Source: SH-MAG3 sp036374995
Lineage (GTDB): Bacteria > Gemmatimonadota > Gemmatimonadetes > Longimicrobiales > RSA9
Direction of reading: 5' to 3'
Length of the DNA: 64,000 nucleotides
Assembly (NCBI GenBank): GCA_036374995.1
Contig: DASUSS010000033.1
Location: 5,542 to 69,541, forward strand
Below the pieces are notes generated by a model. The model was not told the origin of the DNA and searched no databases. It was given only the letters and a program-made list of their open reading frames with translations. The position numbers and the translations under genes are program-made. Of the stretch, positions 44,060 through 52,710 are shown one piece after another. The stretch's first letter is position 1; each line of letters opens with the position of its first letter.

Positions 44060-45979
44060 CTACCAGCCGATACCGTAGTCCTCACCGAAGTTGCTCGCCG
44101 CCCCCCACATCGTGCCGTGCGCGCGGTCGAACCAGATCGCGGTGATGGGACCGGACGTGCGCGCGGAGAAGCGCAGATCGTATCCCATGCGGCGGAGCGC
44201 CGCGCGCACCTCCTCGCTCGCGGCCGCGGGGACCAGCATGCGGCCCGGCTGAGCGCTGTGGTCGTCGAACGAGTTGCGCATCTGGAACGAGTTGATGTTC
44301 GGCGCTTCGGCCGCCTGCTGCGGCGTCATCCCGAACTCGACAATGTTCAGGAAGAACTGGAGCAGGTTCTGATCCTGCGAGTCGCCGCCCTGCACGCTGA
44401 ACGCCATCATCGGCGCGCCATCGCGCAGTGCGAGCGTCGGCGTGAGCGTGACACGCGGACGCTTGCCCGGCTCCATCACGTTGAACGGGTTCTCCGCAGG
44501 GTCGAGCACGAACTGCTGGGCGCGCTGGCTCAGGCCGACGCCGGTGCGGCCGGCGATCACGGCCGGGATCCAGCCGCCGCTCGGCGTGATCGACACGACC
44601 CAGCCTGCGGAGTCCGCCGCCTGCACGGACGTCGTGCCGGCGTAGAACGCGTCCTCCCACGTGCGCTCGGGCTGCGTATCGAAGCTCAGCGGGCCGGCCT
44701 CGCCATCCGTCGTGATACGCACGGGCTTCGGCGGCGGCGGCCACCTGTCCAGATGCTCGCGGAACGGATTCGTCCCGCCCTGGAACGGATACGGGTCACC
44801 GGGCCCGATCGTCGTGTCGTTGCGCTCCGGATCGATCAGCTTCGCACGCTCACGTGCGTACTCCTTCGACAGCAGACCGCGGATCGGCTCCTCCGGCGGG
44901 AACGCCGGGTCGCCGTAATAGAAGTCGCGGTCCGCGTACGCCAGGTTCATGATCTGGTAGATCGTGTGCATGTACTGCGGCGTGTTGTAGCCCATCGACT
45001 TCAGGTCGATCGTCTCCGCGATGTTCAGCGCCTGGAGCATCACGGGGCCCTGCTGCCACGGCTGGAGCTTGTAGACGTCGATGCCCTTGTAGTTGATGGA
45101 GAGCGGCTCCTCGAGCTTCACTTCCCAGTTCGCGAGGTCCTCCATCGTGAACAGCCCGCCCTGCTCGCGCGTGCTGCGCACGATCTCCTCCGCAATGTCG
45201 CCCCGGTAGAAACGGTCATACGCGGCGTAGATCGCCTCCTTGCGCGACTTCCCCGCGGCCAGCGCGTTCCGCTCCGCCTCGACCAGCTTGCGCAGCGTGG
45301 CCGCGAGGTCGGCCTGGCGGAAGATCTCGCCCGGCGCGGGCGCCTCGCGCGCCTGACCGAGGTGCGGCAGGAAGACCGCCCTCGAGTACGGCCACTGCTT
45401 GAGCCGCTCCTTGTTGTTCTCGATCGAGTTCGCCGTCTGCGCCTCGATCGGATACCCGTCCGCGAGCCGGATCGCGGGCGCGAGCACTTGCGCGAGCGAC
45501 AGCTGTCCGAATTCCGCGACCATCGTCATGAGGCCGCCCGGCGTTCCGGGCGTGATCGCCGCGAGAGGGCCGTATTCAGGCGGGTAGTTGTACCCCTGCG
45601 CGTGGTAGTACTCGACGGTCGCGCCCGTGGGCGCGATGCCGAGTGCATTGATACCGATCACCCGCTTCGTGTTCGGGTTGTAGATCAGCGCCTGCGTCTC
45701 CCCGCCCCAGCTCAGCACGTCCCACATCGTGGCGGTGGCAGCGAGCATCGCAGCCGCGGCATCGACGGCGTTGCCGCCCTGCTGGAAGATCATCGCACCG
45801 GCAGTCGCAGCGAGCGGCTTGCCGGTCACCGCCATCCACTGCGTGCCGTGCAGCGGAGGACGCTGTGTCTGACGCGGCGGCGGCACGTCGTGACGCGGCG
45901 TCGGGTCCTGCGCGCTCAGTGTCGTCGTCAGCAGGAGCAGAGGGAGGAATGCGAGGGTCGCGGTCGCTCGAGATCGCAT
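44060..45979 (-). CDS. Secreted gamma-glutamyltransferase family hydrolase
   Basis: A 639-residue Ntn-hydrolase with a signal peptide ending in LSAQ. Family motifs include GGNAVDAAAAMLA, ITPGTPGGLMTM and, in the small subunit, PFNVMEPGKRPR with LTPTLALRDG. The self-cleavage site should be at T449 in YAGTTSVQAAD, followed by Ser where classical enzymes have His (TTHxS). It should move or hydrolyse gamma-glutamyl groups, for example from glutathione, but the variant motif makes another amide possible. ATG 45979 is preferred since it starts a good signal peptide. A REPIN-like element lies upstream. Confidence 0.9.
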   Translation of the reverse strand: MRSRATATLAFLPLLLLTTTLSAQDPTPRHDVPPPRQTQRPPLHGTQWMAVTGKPLAATAGAMIFQQGGNAVDAAAAMLAATATMWDVLSWGGETQALIYNPNTKRVIGINALGIAPTGATVEYYHAQGYNYPPEYGPLAAITPGTPGGLMTMVAEFGQLSLAQVLAPAIRLADGYPIEAQTANSIENNKERLKQWPYSRAVFLPHLGQAREAPAPGEIFRQADLAATLRKLVEAERNALAAGKSRKEAIYAAYDRFYRGDIAEEIVRSTREQGGLFTMEDLANWEVKLEEPLSINYKGIDVYKLQPWQQGPVMLQALNIAETIDLKSMGYNTPQYMHTIYQIMNLAYADRDFYYGDPAFPPEEPIRGLLSKEYARERAKLIDPERNDTTIGPGDPYPFQGGTNPFREHLDRWPPPPKPVRITTDGEAGPLSFDTQPERTWEDAFYAGTTSVQAADSAGWVVSITPSGGWIPAVIAGRTGVGLSQRAQQFVLDPAENPFNVMEPGKRPRVTLTPTLALRDGAPMMAFSVQGGDSQDQNLLQFFLNIVEFGMTPQQAAEAPNINSFQMRNSFDDHSAQPGRMLVPAAASEEVRAALRRMGYDLRFSARTSGPITAIWFDRAHGTMWGAASNFGEDYGIGW

Positions 45980-46076
45980 GAGGGCCTGCCGGTGAGATTT
46001 GCGGGATGCCGGATGGCCGCAGTATGCCGACGGCGCCGCGGCGCTGTCAATGACGGATGGCGGGATGGCGGACCCT

Positions 46077-46199
46077 GCGGACGCGGCACCAGATGTCTGA
46101 TATGGCGCACCGGACCATGATTCTGCCCGGTTGACGGCACGGAACCGGGACATTCACCGGTCGCAACGCGTCATATCAGACATCTGGTGCCGCGTCCGC
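46077..46199. repeat. Inverted-repeat (REPIN/MITE-like) element, copy B, 123 bp
   Basis: The arms at 46077-46104 and 46172-46199 are perfect reverse complements over 28 bases, beginning GCGGACGCGGCACCAGATGT. The centre holds a second hairpin, CCCGGTT and AACCGGG. It lies between the subtilase stop and the gamma-glutamyltransferase start, both on the minus strand. The length equals that of copy C exactly. Confidence 0.85.
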
Positions 46200-46209
46200 C
46201 CGCCGCGAC

Positions 46210-47340
46210 TCAGCGATGGATGATCGGATCGGGGTTGCCGTCCGGGTCACAGCTCGCGCTGCCATCGGAGCGCGCACTCCCGAGCAGCAGCACGCCGGCG
46301 GCGTGCGGCGCCGCCATGGACGTTCCGCTCATCGTGGTCGTGCCGCCGCCCTTCTTCGTCGACAGTATGCTCACGCCCGGCGCCGCATAGTCGACCGGCG
46401 GGTTCCCCCAGTTCGACCAGGACGGCATGCAGTCGCTCGAGCTGATCGCGGAGATCGTGTAGATGTTCGCGCCGTTGACACGCGCAGGCGTGAAGTTGGC
46501 CGCATTCGCGCCGTTGTTGCCGGCCGCGAGCACGAACCGGACACCCTTCGCCGCGGCGTCGCTCACGGCCTTCTCGAGCGTCGCGTTCGTGCCCGATGCA
46601 CCGAGGCTCATGTTCGCCACCTCGCCCGACGAACCATTCGCCGCCACGTAGTTCACGCCGTTGACGACGCCCTCCCACGTGCCGCTGCCGCTGTTGTCGA
46701 GCACCCGCACCGCACAGACGTACGCATTCGCCGCCACGCCCACGACATCGGTCCCGTTGTTGATCGCCGCGATCGTGCCGGCGACGTGCGTGCCGTGGCC
46801 GTTGCCATCCTGCGGCGAGTTCTTGCCGCGTGCGACGAAGTTCGCGTGACAGGCACGCGACGTGTTGAGGTCCGCGTGCGCGAGGTCGATGCCCGTATCG
46901 ATCACCCACGCCGTCCTGCCCGTGCCGTCACCGGCACCTCCCACCCGTGTGATCCCCCACGGCGTCGCCTGACCACCACCACCCGGACGCGCCGCCACTT
47001 CGATCGGACGGATCAGAGCGACCGGCCCGTCCCGCTCCAGGATCGCGATCCGCGGATCCGAACGCAGCGCCTGAAGCCGCGCTTCGGGAACGACCGCCGA
47101 GAAGCCGCGCGCGGCGTGCAGCCGCATCGACCGCACGGCCAGTCCGTGGACCCGCGCCAGCTCGCGCGTCGTGGCGGGAACATCGATGCCGTCGTGGAAC
47201 GTGACCAGGTAGATCGACGGCTCCTGCCGCGCGGCCGCCGGCCCATCGGCGGACTCGAACGGAAGGCTCGCCTCCTGCCGCTCGGCGCACGCCGAGAGCG
47301 TGATCGAGGCGAGTACTGCGATCGGAATGATGCGGCGCAT
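46210..47340 (-). CDS. S8-family subtilisin-like serine protease, lipoprotein
   Basis: A 376-residue protease with a lipoprotein signal (IAVLASITLSAC). Residues about 44-105 form an inhibitor I9-type prodomain (YLVTFHDGIDVPATTRELA). The catalytic triad is D148 in WVIDTGIDLAH, H182 in GNGHGTHVAG and S341 in SGTSMAAPHAAG; N275 in AAGNNG supplies the oxyanion hole. The fold matches proteinase-K-like subtilases. It should mature outside the cell by cutting off the prodomain. ATG 47340 begins the signal peptide. The stop lies 10 bases from the REPIN-like copy B. Confidence 0.93.
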   Translation of the reverse strand: MRRIIPIAVLASITLSACAERQEASLPFESADGPAAARQEPSIYLVTFHDGIDVPATTRELARVHGLAVRSMRLHAARGFSAVVPEARLQALRSDPRIAILERDGPVALIRPIEVAARPGGGGQATPWGITRVGGAGDGTGRTAWVIDTGIDLAHADLNTSRACHANFVARGKNSPQDGNGHGTHVAGTIAAINNGTDVVGVAANAYVCAVRVLDNSGSGTWEGVVNGVNYVAANGSSGEVANMSLGASGTNATLEKAVSDAAAKGVRFVLAAGNNGANAANFTPARVNGANIYTISAISSSDCMPSWSNWGNPPVDYAAPGVSILSTKKGGGTTTMSGTSMAAPHAAGVLLLGSARSDGSASCDPDGNPDPIIHR

Positions 47341-47527
47341 GCAACCTCCAGTTGAAACAGGGTATGGGGGAACGCGACATCGCTGTGGGAGGGCGATCCA
47401 AGCTGAAGCCGGAGTGTTCGAAAACGCAACAGTCGCGCGGACGTACATGGATCGGAGTCGATGTGACCCGGGGGCCCGCTGCCTCGTCCCTGTTGCAGCC
47501 GGTGCTCAATCCAACAGGAGAACACGG

Positions 47528-48127
47528 ATGACAGCGAGGATGCTGTTAGCGGCCGCACTGCTGGCGCTGCCGGTCGGGGCCATGGCGCAGACGCCGCAGG
47601 AGCGGATCGACGGGGCCCGTGCACGCGCACTCCAGGCAGGAATTCCGATCTCGTTGATCGAGGCGAAGATAGCTGAGGGCCGGGCGAAGGGCGTATCGCT
47701 GGACCGGATGGCGGCGGCGATCGAGCGGCGGGAGGCGGCGCTGGAGAAGGCGTGGGCGGCGATGGGCCGCTCGGATGATGTGCAGCCCGCAGAGCTGGGT
47801 GTTGCGGGCGATGCGATCGCCGCGGGCGTGAGCGAAGCCGTGCTCGCGAAGCTGGCGGAGGTGTCCGCGGGCGAGCGGCGAGCCGTGGCGATCGCGGCGC
47901 TGACGCAGCTGGTCGCCGCCGGACACGCGCCGCAGGCGGCGCTCGACAGGGTAACCGAGGCGCTCGCTCGGGGCGGCGACGCGCTGGCGAATCTGCCGGC
48001 GCAGGCAGCGGAGGCGGCAGCCCGGCGCGGTCCGCCGGCCGGTGTGGGCCGTCCGGCGACGGCGGGTCAGAAGCCCGTCACGACGCCGCCCGGAAACCGT
48101 CCACCCGTCGTTCCACCCGGCGGCTGA
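47528..48127 (+). CDS. Secreted Ala-rich helical protein of unknown function
   Basis: A 199-residue protein with AGGAG seven bases before ATG 47528 and a signal peptide (ARMLLAAALLALPVGAMAQ). The mature part is helical, with segments such as SLIEAKIAEGRAKGVSLDRMAAAIERRE and EAVLAKLAEVSAGERRAVAIAALTQLVAAG, so it may bind as a helical bundle. The C-terminus is Pro/Gly-rich. Several related short helical motifs beginning with a Gly and a Val/Ile turn suggest internal repeats. No family is recognised. A strong terminator follows. Confidence 0.7.
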   Translation: MTARMLLAAALLALPVGAMAQTPQERIDGARARALQAGIPISLIEAKIAEGRAKGVSLDRMAAAIERREAALEKAWAAMGRSDDVQPAELGVAGDAIAAGVSEAVLAKLAEVSAGERRAVAIAALTQLVAAGHAPQAALDRVTEALARGGDALANLPAQAAEAAARRGPPAGVGRPATAGQKPVTTPPGNRPPVVPPGG

Positions 48128-48162
48128 TCGGAGCTGGCTGAGACTCCGATCCGACGTCGGCC

Positions 48163-48197
48163 GAAAAAGCCGCTCCCTCTTCGGGGGCGGCTTTTTC
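48163..48197 (+). terminator. Rho-independent terminator after secreted helical protein
   Basis: GAAAAAGCCGC (48163-48173) pairs perfectly with GCGGCTTTTTC (48187-48197), with a U tract in the transcript. It ends 36 to 70 bases after the stop at 48127 and directly precedes REPIN-like copy C. Confidence 0.85.
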
Positions 48198-48199
48198 AC

Positions 48200-48322
48200 G
48201 CGGACCTGGCACCAGATTTCTGATCCGGCGCGTCGGGACCGGAGCCTGTCCCGGTTCCTGGCGGTTTTCGGGGCGGAACCATGGCGCGGCGCGCCGGATC
48301 AGAAATCTGGTGCCAGGTCCGC
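48200..48322. repeat. Inverted-repeat (REPIN/MITE-like) element, copy C, 123 bp
   Basis: Perfect 33-base arms at 48200-48232 and 48290-48322, beginning GCGGACCTGGCACCAGATTT. The inner part holds GGTTCC and GGAACC as a second hairpin. It lies between convergent genes, just behind a terminator. Length and layout equal copy B, though the inner sequences differ. Confidence 0.88.
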
Positions 48323-48338
48323 CCCGTCGCCCCCCGGG

Positions 48339-49049
48339 TCAGCCGAAGATGCCGCCGATGATCTCGACGATCGTCTCGAACAGCGACGATGCGACCTCAC
48401 CGGCGGCACCCGCCACCTCGCCGATGACCTCGACCGAGCCGGAGGCGGCGATGGCTTCCGCACCGGCGCCGGCGGCGTGCGCGGCGGCGCTCACGCCGTA
48501 GTACATGACGAAGGGATCGAACAGGAGCACGTCGAGCAGGAGCACATCACCTGCGGCTTCGAGCTCACGCGAGCCGCGGCGTCGGACGAGCGCGTCGACC
48601 TCCATCTTCCAGATTCCGGTCAGCTCATCGTGATCGAACCAGACACCCCTGTCGTGGGGACAGTAGTCGAGGCGCATGCCGACCTGCTCCGCCACGCGCA
48701 TCTCGCGACCGCACATCGGGCAGTGGAGCCGGACCTTCCATCCGCATGACGGACAGCTTTCGGCCGTGCGCGGAAACAGCGTGCGGCATTCGTGGCACTG
48801 CATCGCGTGCACGCCATCGCGCTGGACGATCTCGCGCCACAGCGCGGTGGCATCGATGCGGCGCAGCTGCAGCACCTCGCCGGCCTCGAACCAGACGCCG
48901 CCGCAACGCGGGCAGTGGTCGAGCATCAGGTCGCCGGACGCGTCCGCGGCGCGTGCGGCAGCGCGCGGCGGGTTCGTGCGCAGCCGCACCTTCTCCATCC
49001 TGACGCCGAGGCAGACCGGGCAGGGATACCGCGTCTCGAATCTCGTCAT
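48339..49049 (-). CDS. Zinc-ribbon (TFIIB-type) protein
   Basis: A 236-residue protein with several CxxC knuckles: CPVC at residues 10-13, CPRC-GGVWFEAGE (the zf-TFIIB signature), CHEC, CPSC, CPMC and a second YCPHDRGVWFDHDEL. The pattern is a tandem of zinc ribbons. The C-terminal 60 residues are hydrophobic and small-residue-rich (AAAHAAGAGAEAIAASG, then SSLFETIVEIIGGIFG), possibly a membrane or assembly segment. Its role is unknown. ATG 49049 overlaps the stop of the upstream membrane-protein gene (ATGA), so they are co-translated. Confidence 0.85.
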   Translation of the reverse strand: MTRFETRYPCPVCLGVRMEKVRLRTNPPRAAARAADASGDLMLDHCPRCGGVWFEAGEVLQLRRIDATALWREIVQRDGVHAMQCHECRTLFPRTAESCPSCGWKVRLHCPMCGREMRVAEQVGMRLDYCPHDRGVWFDHDELTGIWKMEVDALVRRRGSRELEAAGDVLLLDVLLFDPFVMYYGVSAAAHAAGAGAEAIAASGSVEVIGEVAGAAGEVASSLFETIVEIIGGIFG

Positions 49050-49483
49050 TCGAGCAGTCCCCTGGACTCCGACTTGTCACCGAGGTGCTGGATGTCGTGG
49101 AAGACGTAGACGACGATGCCGGAGTCCGTCACCTCGAAGTCGGCGATGCCGCGGACGGCGAGGGCGTCGAGGGCCTGCTTCGCGTCCTCGGGCGCGATCG
49201 CGAGCTCGCCGACCGCCTCGACGATCGTGAGCTTGCCGCCGTGGCGGCCGGCAAGGCGGAGCAGCTCGGCCTCGAGCGTCTGCTGGCGCAACTCCTCGCG
49301 GCTCGCCCCGATCCGCCCGCGCGGCCCGATGCGGCCCGTAACGAGTGCCAGCCCGCCGGCGGCAGGGAGCGCGACGGTGAGCAGCAGCGCGAGGATCGCC
49401 TCGGGACCCGAGACATCGGAGCCGAGATAGCCGACGAACATGAACGCCGCGATGGCGATGAGGATCCAGCCGATCACACGCAT
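49046..49483 (-). CDS. Membrane protein with winged-helix-like C-terminus
   Basis: A 145-residue protein with two transmembrane helices at about residues 4-21 and 29-50, then a charged linker and a C-terminal domain (KLTIVEAVGELAIAPEDAKQALDALAVRGIADFEVTDSG) that looks like a winged helix. Proteins of this plan often pair with zinc-ribbon partners. The overlap with the zinc-ribbon gene supports joint action. Function is unknown. Confidence 0.75.
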   Translation of the reverse strand: MRVIGWILIAIAAFMFVGYLGSDVSGPEAILALLLTVALPAAGGLALVTGRIGPRGRIGASREELRQQTLEAELLRLAGRHGGKLTIVEAVGELAIAPEDAKQALDALAVRGIADFEVTDSGIVVYVFHDIQHLGDKSESRGLLE

Positions 49484-49586
49484 GGGAGCGAGCGCTGCGG
49501 TTCGAGGATGTGAAGGATCATGACGCGCTCGACGCAGCGATCGTCGCGCTGACGGCCGGGGACGTAGTCATTGCCGATCTCATGGA

Positions 49587-50174
49587 TCAATCGACGTAGT
49601 ACTCGATCGTAATCCTGGCGACGCGACCATCGGCGAGGTGGAATCGCACGGGCTGGTCGACGACCATGGTGCAGTTGTAGCTGAGTACATCGTCTCCATC
49701 GGGTGCGGGCTCGCCGAGCACGGCGATGACACTGTCGGCAGCGGCGCCGATGCCGATGCGCGGGTAGGCGAGATAGCGGTTGTCCCGGACGACGACGCGG
49801 CTCGGCAGATCTGCACCGCCACCCGGCGTGTGAATGCTCACGTGCAGGCCCGGGTAGAACACGTCGAACAGCGTGTCGACCACGCCGGGGGTATGGCGAT
49901 TCTCCTGTGTCCGGCTCGCGATGCTGTCCGGCGGTCCCAGCGTCGCGAGCAGCTCGCTCCGGACCGGCTGTACGGCGAGGAAGTGATCGGCGAGCTCATC
50001 GCAGCCGTCGGGCACGGCGAGAGCGCGCGCGGAGTCGGCGTCCGCCGCGAGCACGGTCGTGTCGATTGCCGCCGCGTCCGGTGTCGGCGCCGGCGTGCGC
50101 TCCGCACACGCTGCAGCGAACGCGAGGAGCAGGAACGTCGCCGGTCGAGCCGGAATCCGGAAGTTCGATGTCAT
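49587..50174 (-). CDS. Lipoprotein of unknown function
   Basis: A 195-residue protein with a lipoprotein signal (PATFLLLAFAAAC). The mature part contains VRSELLATLGPPDSI and VIAVLGEPAPDGD, two copies of a short motif (xxLG-P) followed by strand-rich stretches (VDTLFDVFYPGLHVSIHT, DVLSYNCTMVVDQPVRFHLADG), so it is probably two repeats of one small domain related to SmpA/OmlA-like folds. It lies 15 bases after the serine hydrolase stop on the same strand and is probably in its operon. Confidence 0.7.
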   Translation of the reverse strand: MTSNFRIPARPATFLLLAFAAACAERTPAPTPDAAAIDTTVLAADADSARALAVPDGCDELADHFLAVQPVRSELLATLGPPDSIASRTQENRHTPGVVDTLFDVFYPGLHVSIHTPGGGADLPSRVVVRDNRYLAYPRIGIGAAADSVIAVLGEPAPDGDDVLSYNCTMVVDQPVRFHLADGRVARITIEYYVD

Positions 50175-50189
50175 GTCAGCTCCACCACG

Positions 50190-51578
50190 TCACTCGATCC
50201 GACGCGCCAGGGTGGTTCGGCCGCCCTGATGCAGCGTGAAGGACGTGGCGCGATCGTTCTCGATCGTGAACACGATCCTGATGTCGCTCTGCGGCGGTCC
50301 GAGGAACGTGTGCTCGCCGACATGCAGCAGCGGAAACGCCGCCTGACCCGTCCCCTGGCCCATGAGGCGCCCGCCCTCGGTGAATATGCGGACCTCGATC
50401 GGTATGGTGGGCGCGAGGTCATACGTGCCGGCATAGCGCGCGAGCGTGGCCGCATCGATCGGGACCTCGGCGGGCTGCACGGCGGGCGGCGGCTCCGGTA
50501 GCCCGAGGATGGCACGCGCGATCCGGGCCTGGACCGCGCCGGCATCCGTCGGGCCGTTGGCGAGGACGGCGATCTTCAGGTCCTGCTCCGGATACCAGGC
50601 GAGGAACGCGCTGAAGCCGTTGATGCCGCCACCGTGCTGGATCACCTCATGCGGACCGAGCCGCTCGCGCGTGAGGCCGTAACCATAAGAACGGGTCTCC
50701 CCCGTTGTGAGCGTGGTCGGGGTCGTCATGCGCTCGAACGATTGCGTATTCACGACGCGCCCGTCGATGAGCGCATCGGTCCATCGCACCAGATCGCGCG
50801 CGGTGCTGCACAGCGCGCCTGCGGCACCGGGCGGGTTCATGCTGAGCAGCGCGGCATTCACGAGCGTTCCGGCATCGCGCGCGTAACCCTGCACGCGGTG
50901 CGGAACGATCGGCTGCTGGTGGCAATACAGCGTCTGCGTCAGGCCGAACGGCTCGAACAGTTCGCCGCGCACGTGCTCATCGTAGGGCCGTCCCGTCACC
51001 TTCTCGATCACCATGCCGAGCAGGTAGTAGCCCGAGTTGTTGTACTCCCAGCGGCTGCCCGGCTCGAACTCGAGCGAGTCGCGCGCGAACAGGTCCAGCA
51101 TCTCGTCGTGCGTGAGGTCGAGCCGGCTGCGACTCCAGAAATCCGGACCCATGCCGGTATAGCTCGGGATGCCCGATGTGTGGTTGAGCAGCTGGTGGAT
51201 CGTGACACGGCCTCCCGGGCCCGGATAGTCCGGTAGATACTCCGACAGCGGCGCGTCGAGACGCACACGTCCCTGCTCGACGAGCTTCATCACGGCGGCC
51301 GCGGTGAACTGCTTCGTGACGGAGCCGATGCGGAAGACGCCGCGGTCCGTGACACGCACCTCGTTCTCGACATCCGCGAGGCCGTAGCCCTTCAGTGCGA
51401 TCGTGTCCGCGCCGCGCACGGCGGCGATCGCAATGCCGGGCGCACCTCGCGCCGCGATCGCGGCGTTCACGATCGAGTCGATCCGTGCCGCAAGCGTCGC
51501 GCGCTCGGGAGTCTGGGGCGCGACCGGCAGCGCGAGCGAGGCGAGCAGGAAATTCGCGATGAGAACGTGACGTCGCAT
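50190..51578 (-). CDS. Secreted class C beta-lactamase-like serine hydrolase
   Basis: A 462-residue S12-type hydrolase with a signal peptide. The catalytic residues are S86 and K89 in SVTK, Y179 and N181 in EYNNSGY, and a HGGG motif (QHGGGINGF) in place of KTG. The C-terminal 110 residues hold a lipocalin-like domain (YAGTYDLAPTIPIEVRIF). Such enzymes are esterases, DD-peptidases or D-aminopeptidases rather than true antibiotic-degrading lactamases, and the substrate is unknown. ATG 51578 is chosen because a signal peptide begins there. Confidence 0.9.
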   Translation of the reverse strand: MRRHVLIANFLLASLALPVAPQTPERATLAARIDSIVNAAIAARGAPGIAIAAVRGADTIALKGYGLADVENEVRVTDRGVFRIGSVTKQFTAAAVMKLVEQGRVRLDAPLSEYLPDYPGPGGRVTIHQLLNHTSGIPSYTGMGPDFWSRSRLDLTHDEMLDLFARDSLEFEPGSRWEYNNSGYYLLGMVIEKVTGRPYDEHVRGELFEPFGLTQTLYCHQQPIVPHRVQGYARDAGTLVNAALLSMNPPGAAGALCSTARDLVRWTDALIDGRVVNTQSFERMTTPTTLTTGETRSYGYGLTRERLGPHEVIQHGGGINGFSAFLAWYPEQDLKIAVLANGPTDAGAVQARIARAILGLPEPPPAVQPAEVPIDAATLARYAGTYDLAPTIPIEVRIFTEGGRLMGQGTGQAAFPLLHVGEHTFLGPPQSDIRIVFTIENDRATSFTLHQGGRTTLARRIE

Positions 51579-51681
51579 GAGGGTTCCCCGTCCGGAGGTC
51601 GCAATGCTAGGTTCCGACAGGATACCAGTCATTGCCGGACAAGGCTACCGCGGGCGGGTGAACAACCCGAGTGAGGGATCG

Positions 51682-52710
51682 ATGAGGACGATTCGGCCGG
51701 GTATCGCGCTTCTGGCGCTGCTGCCGTTGCTCGCGGCCGGCGCGGCGCACGCTCAGGACACACTGAGCACGGCGGCTCGACTCGTCGCGCGGCAGCCTGC
51801 GGGCGCCGCACTGCGCCTGAACGTGAGCGGCAGGCAGGTCACGGGCGTGATCGAGCGCGTGACCGCCGACAGCATCTATCTGGCGAGCCCGCCGAATGTC
51901 CTGCCGCTGAGCGGCATCACGGACGCGTGGCTGCAGCGCCGCGCCACGAGGACCGGCGGCAGGGTCGGCGCATGGATCGGTGCACCGACCGGTGCGGTCG
52001 TCGTCGGCCTCGGCACGTGGGTGGCGCTCGCGCTGTGCGAGTACGAATGCGAGGACTGGGGCGCCGGACATGTCGCTCTCGGCGCGCTGATCGGAGCGGC
52101 CGCGGGCGGCGCCGCCGGCTACCTGATCGGCTCCCTGTTCGGCTCGTCCGTGCCGCGCTGGGAGCCGCTCACGGAGTCGTCCGGACCGGCGATGATCATC
52201 GCTCGGGATCCGCGTCGCGCCGTGGGCCTGAGCTCGCTGAACCTCACGCCTGCAATCGCGCGCGCAGCCGAGAACGCCGACGGTGTGGGCGGCGGCGCGA
52301 GCGTCTCCTATCTGAGCCAGCTGTCACGCCACTTCGCGCTCGGCGCCGAGCTCGGCATCTACGACTTCGCTGCGCCGTACACGTACGAGTATCCGTGCGG
52401 CGCCGACCTGTGCACCGAGACGCTGGAGGCCGGCAACAGCTGGAACATCGGCGCACTCGCCCGCTTCGGCACGGGAGCGGAACGGCGCATCGAGCCGTTT
52501 GCCCTGCTCGGTGTCGGGATCGGCGACTTCGGGCCGAGCGGTGTGACGCTGGGCAGCTACACGGCCGGCGGCGGCCTGCGCTTCCGGCCAGGCACCGGGC
52601 GCTTCGCCGTGTCGGGCGAAGCACGCTGGCACTCGAACCTCACGAACAGCGGGAACGACCGGGAGCTCGGGTTCTACACGCTCGGGGTCGGGTTGACGCT
52701 GCTGCGGTAA
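51682..52710 (+). CDS. Exported outer-membrane beta-barrel-like protein
   Basis: A 342-residue protein with GAGGG before ATG 51682 and a signal peptide ending near AHAQ. Residues about 40-80 form a small domain (LRLNVSGRQVTGVIERVTAD). Then come one or two hydrophobic Gly-rich segments (AWIGAPTGAVVVGLGTWVALALC and ALGALIGAAAGGAAGYLIGSLFG). The C-terminal half has alternating strands (GASVSYLSQLSRHFALGAELGIYDF, ALLGVGIGDFGPSG, LGFYTLGVGLTLLR) and ends with an Arg, like outer-membrane barrels. It is divergent from the serine hydrolase gene. Confidence 0.75.
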   Translation: MRTIRPGIALLALLPLLAAGAAHAQDTLSTAARLVARQPAGAALRLNVSGRQVTGVIERVTADSIYLASPPNVLPLSGITDAWLQRRATRTGGRVGAWIGAPTGAVVVGLGTWVALALCEYECEDWGAGHVALGALIGAAAGGAAGYLIGSLFGSSVPRWEPLTESSGPAMIIARDPRRAVGLSSLNLTPAIARAAENADGVGGGASVSYLSQLSRHFALGAELGIYDFAAPYTYEYPCGADLCTETLEAGNSWNIGALARFGTGAERRIEPFALLGVGIGDFGPSGVTLGSYTAGGGLRFRPGTGRFAVSGEARWHSNLTNSGNDRELGFYTLGVGLTLLR

